From positions 1-8,925 of the forward strand of contig JAJRTR010000080.1 of NCBI GenBank assembly GCA_024278215.1: a stretch of DNA of 8,925 nt. The letters are read 5' to 3'. The translations under genes were made by a program, and so were the position numbers. Shown here piece after piece: positions 6,389 through 8,925 of this stretch (within the stretch, counting starts at the first letter, position 1; each line of letters starts with the position of its first letter). Source of the stretch: a bacterium. Its GTDB lineage: Bacteria > UBP15 > UBA6099 > JAJRTR01. Under the pieces are notes generated by a model, which worked only from the letters and a program-made list of their open reading frames with translations, did not search any database and was not told the DNA's origin.

Positions 6389-6475
6389 TTATGCGTAATC
6401 CGGAAAATAATAACACTTCTGCAATTCGTATAAACTGTGTTTGTGAGGCTGTAAAACTACTTTCATTTTCTCCAT
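6389..6475 (-). CDS. Candidate 28-aa tyrosine-rich leader peptide
   Basis: A reading frame of 28 codons begins 12 nt after the predicted transcript start and ends with TAA 4 nt before the terminator stem. Its last eight residues are CYYFPDYA; with Tyr16 it holds four Tyr and one Phe in its final 13 residues. A second in-frame ATG at 6466 follows GGAG with only 3 nt between. A ribosome paused on the closing Tyr codons or at the stop would cover the 5' arm of the terminator and allow read-through. The segment GCCTC within the frame can also pair with GAGGC of the stem. There is no strong binding site, and a chance frame of this length is quite possible. Confidence 0.35.
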   Translation of the reverse strand: MEKMKVVLQPHKHSLYELQKCYYFPDYA

Positions 6476-6493
6476 ATTATTTTAACGGTGTGT

Positions 6494-6522
6494 AGTATAT
6501 CACAGCTTCAAAACACGGGCAA
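6494..6522 (-). promoter_or_regulatory. Sigma-70 promoter of the thiolase-DUF35 operon
   Basis: On the minus strand, TTGCCC (6522-6517), a 17-bp spacer and TATACT (6499-6494) match the consensus at 4 of 6 and 5 of 6 positions. Initiation near 6487 would give a leader of about 160 nt that contains the short tyrosine-rich frame and the terminator. Confidence 0.55.
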
Positions 6523-6534
6523 GTAAAATGTTGT

Positions 6535-6562
6535 TTGTGTTTCCTCGTTAATTCTGTAAAAT
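6535..6562 (+). promoter_or_regulatory. Possible promoter of the GH2-like gene
   Basis: TTGTGT (6535-6540), a 16-bp spacer and TAAAAT (6557-6562) form a weak sigma-70 match, 3 of 6 and 5 of 6. It lies 45 bp before the ATG at 6607 and is arranged back to back with the thiolase promoter. The -10 box is fair and the -35 box is poor. Confidence 0.3.
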
Positions 6563-6606
6563 AAAACTATCGTAAATACAGACTGATACGAAGTGGAAAA
6601 CCGAAT

Positions 6607-8922
6607 ATGCGAAGGGTGATTGCAGTAATTACGGTCATTGCAGCGGCGGCTGCGTCGGGTTATGTCGCCCTGTGGATTCCTGTTGCCGCCGCGCCCGTTC
6701 TGTTGCTGCTTTTCTCCATTATTTCAGGGCCTCGGAAAGTGTCTGCGGAAAGTCTTACAGAGATAAAAACTATTCCATATAAAGATAACGCATCCGCCGG
6801 GCTCCGGCTCAACGGCAACTGGAATGTGTCGATACCCGGCAGCGGCAAGTATGAAATACCGCTACCATGCGACCTTGCGACAGTGAGGGGAATAGCTTCA
6901 GTCCGCAAACCACTCACCTTCAGCAGGAATGTTACAATCGAATCAATTGATGAAAAGCAGCGCGTTTTTTTATATGGATCCGGCGCGGGCGGCGAAGTCA
7001 CGGTTTATATAGACGGAACACAGACTGGCGAAATCGCGCCGGGCTTTCTCCCTTTCAGGATAGACATAACTGATGCTGTCGATGCAGGCGTTGAATTTCT
7101 TCTCAGTATAGATGTCGCAACTCCGAAAGAACATGACGCTCCCGGCAAACTCGATGGAATCGGGCCTCAATATGCTGTCGGAATTTTCAGGGAATTATTC
7201 ATCGAAACAGTTTATGCTGTCTCTCCTTGCAACGTATGGTTCGACAGGAAAACGGCGGGCTGCGAGCCGACCCTGTGTGTGGCGGTCGAAGGCGAAACCG
7301 ATTATCCGACTGCTGTGTCGGTCGCAATCAAGGATAAGAAAACAGGCAAAAACATTTTCAACGGAACGGAGATTGTACCGGGCATAGGGGGACGTTCCGT
7401 GATCACGTTCTTCTTAATTGATGCCGCGATCAAAGAATGGGATTCCAACGATCCGCAATTATACGATGTGAATGTTGCCCTGGTATGTGAGGACATCCGT
7501 GCTTCTACGGAATTTATTACAGGCTGCAAAACTTTCAGTTGTTCTTCGGGGAAGATGCAGATAAACGGAGAATCCCGAACACTTCGAGGTGTCTCACGCT
7601 ACGAACATTTTCCACCATACGGAGCGGCTGTACCGTCATGGGGAGCGGCAAAGGATGTCAGGTCGATTCTCGAACCCGGTTTCAATACAGTTTATTGCCC
7701 GGACTATCCGCCGCACCCAGCGTTCTGGAAAGCTTGCGACGAAGCAGGACTTCATGTAATAGCTGAATTTCCATACAGGCAGCTCGAGCGAACAGTGGGA
7801 AAAGAAAAAGCGCGCGCGATATTCAGACTCGAAACCGACAGGGCTGTCGCACATCCGTGTTTCCTGTTCTGGACGGTCGACGCACCTGCCGCACAGAAGC
7901 CGCTCCTTGATGATAACCACAGCGATAGAGTCTGCCGTCTTCATAAGGGACGGGCACACTCCGGTCATGCTGGAATGAACGCCGTAAAACTGAATGTGGA
8001 CATGTACACCCGCGGACACTTCAGGAAACAACTCGGCGAATTCGTTGATTCAGGAGCCGACCTCCTGATAATGGATTATATAGATACGGCGGCAGGCAGC
8101 GAGAGCCACGGAAACAGGGAATTGAGAAAAGCGAGCCATGATCTTGAAACCTTGAAGGCGGCGGACACGCAAGGGCTGAAGGCGCTTGTGCTCGGGCAGT
8201 TCTTCACCTGGGGGCTACGCTCGGGCGTATACTCGATAAACAGGAAAAAGAAAGCTTCAGCCGATTCGATAAAGAAATATTTTGAAAGCGGCATAGCGGC
8301 GGAAGTGACTACAGGCCGACACACTGTCTATCTCCCCAACAGGATCCCGATAGTTGTACTGTCCGCGTTGCTCGCCTGTCTTATCATCGTGCCTCAGGCA
8401 GGTAGTTTTTTTGCCAGGGGGCCGCATATAATGACCCTTTTTCTGCCCTGGTGGTACGCCGCGGCGGTCCAGTCTGTGGCCTGGCTGATTATGGCCCTGT
8501 GTATGACACTTTACTTTGAATGGCGGCGCAGATTGATCCCGGGCGCGGCCTGCATACTCGGCTACCCCCTTTTTCTAAGGCTCTACACAACGCATACATC
8601 CAGATCGGCGATAGCGCTCGCGATGTCGGTATGGCTCATAGTCATAGCGGCGGTTGTGGCCAATGCGGTTGCGGGCGGCAACCTTCTTCAGGATGCGCTC
8701 GTGCCTGTCATGCTCGCCTCGGTTTTCGATTGTCTTGCCGCTGTCTATTTGTTTGTTCCCGTCAGTCCGTATATATTGCTGGGCAGTTCATTTCTGCTTC
8801 AGTTTGCGTTTCTCTCATGGTTTTTCGGGCCGCTCGGCGCACTTGCGGCTGCATTTATCAAGAACGCCCCGTTCGCCGCACTATTCGCATGGCTGGATGC
8901 AAAAAATATTTTTTCTTCATGA
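6607..8922 (+). CDS. GH2-like membrane protein without catalytic residues
   Basis: A 771-residue protein built from an N-terminal hydrophobic region (about 4-40, one or two membrane passes), a GH2-type sugar-binding jelly roll (about 65-205, with LNGNWNV, VYIDG, FRIDIT and GIFRELFIE), an Ig-like domain (about 207-310), a GH2-type TIM barrel (about 314-560, with INGESRTLRGVSRYEHFP and FWKACDEAGLHVIAEF), and a C-terminal domain (about 578-765) with some six membrane segments. The barrel lacks the expected active site: where GH2 enzymes have W-S-L-G-N-E, with the acid/base Glu, it has FWTVDAP (421-427); the SHYP histidine is Asp366 (CPDYP); and no nucleophile Glu is evident before GQFFTWG (530-536). 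Hydrolysis is therefore unlikely, and binding or scaffolding of glycans at the membrane is the better guess. An in-frame TAA at 6562-6564 bounds the start; the ribosome binding site (TGGA) is weak. The gene is complete, ending 3 bases before the window does. Confidence 0.75.
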   Translation: MRRVIAVITVIAAAAASGYVALWIPVAAAPVLLLLFSIISGPRKVSAESLTEIKTIPYKDNASAGLRLNGNWNVSIPGSGKYEIPLPCDLATVRGIASVRKPLTFSRNVTIESIDEKQRVFLYGSGAGGEVTVYIDGTQTGEIAPGFLPFRIDITDAVDAGVEFLLSIDVATPKEHDAPGKLDGIGPQYAVGIFRELFIETVYAVSPCNVWFDRKTAGCEPTLCVAVEGETDYPTAVSVAIKDKKTGKNIFNGTEIVPGIGGRSVITFFLIDAAIKEWDSNDPQLYDVNVALVCEDIRASTEFITGCKTFSCSSGKMQINGESRTLRGVSRYEHFPPYGAAVPSWGAAKDVRSILEPGFNTVYCPDYPPHPAFWKACDEAGLHVIAEFPYRQLERTVGKEKARAIFRLETDRAVAHPCFLFWTVDAPAAQKPLLDDNHSDRVCRLHKGRAHSGHAGMNAVKLNVDMYTRGHFRKQLGEFVDSGADLLIMDYIDTAAGSESHGNRELRKASHDLETLKAADTQGLKALVLGQFFTWGLRSGVYSINRKKKASADSIKKYFESGIAAEVTTGRHTVYLPNRIPIVVLSALLACLIIVPQAGSFFARGPHIMTLFLPWWYAAAVQSVAWLIMALCMTLYFEWRRRLIPGAACILGYPLFLRLYTTHTSRSAIALAMSVWLIVIAAVVANAVAGGNLLQDALVPVMLASVFDCLAAVYLFVPVSPYILLGSSFLLQFAFLSWFFGPLGALAAAFIKNAPFAALFAWLDAKNIFSS

Positions 8923-8925
8923 TCC

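Noticed and set aside
1-8925. CRISPR arrays, tRNA or rRNA genes
   Set aside because: No regularly spaced direct repeats, cloverleaf-like segments or rRNA signatures were seen in any gap.

Overview
The window reads as chromosomal DNA of a Gram-negative bacterium with an ordinary base composition. The evidence for an outer membrane is an LptD-like beta-barrel protein. The promoters I can see are of the sigma-70 type. The mix of genes and the intergenic palindromic repeats would fit an uncultured member of the PVC group (for example Lentisphaerota or Kiritimatiellota) or a related lineage. That placement is an impression, not something the sequence proves.

Layout, left to right. Positions 1-335 hold no convincing gene. 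Positions 336-2126 (minus) encode an LptD/OstA-like outer-membrane protein starting at TTG. Positions 2127-2983 are an unusually long, repeat-rich intergenic region: a 179-bp element with terminal inverted repeats and a possible 4-bp target duplication, an extended -10 promoter for lptD at its edge, two fragments of dispersed GTCATTC-type repeats, an 11-bp-arm palindrome, and a near-consensus sigma-70 promoter that begins a leader of about 200 nt for the next gene. Positions 2984-4129 (plus) encode an RpoD-type sigma factor with substitutions at normally conserved promoter-contact positions. A 12-bp-stem bidirectional terminator separates it from a convergent two-gene operon (6325 to 4221, minus): a thiolase-superfamily protein lacking the nucleophilic cysteine, and its zinc-ribbon/OB-fold DUF35 partner, joined by a TAATG overlap. 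This operon has a good promoter and a leader of about 160 nt that contains a 28-codon tyrosine-rich reading frame followed at once by an intrinsic terminator, an arrangement that looks like transcription attenuation. Divergent from it, 6607-8922 (plus) encodes a membrane-anchored GH2-like protein whose catalytic residues are missing and which carries a polytopic C-terminal membrane domain.

The genes do not form one obvious pathway. The thiolase/DUF35 pair is a functional unit by the precedent of similar pairs (BbsAB, Ltp2-ChsH2, the archaeal acetoacetyl-CoA thiolase complex) and probably makes or breaks a carbon-carbon bond in an acyl-CoA substrate that cannot be named from sequence. The LptD-like protein serves envelope assembly, the sigma factor serves transcription, and the GH2-like protein is probably a carbohydrate-binding or scaffolding membrane protein, not a hydrolase. 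The best candidates for something new are the leader-peptide/terminator arrangement before the thiolase, the two proteins with lost catalytic residues, the altered sigma factor, and the inverted-repeat element at the lptD promoter.
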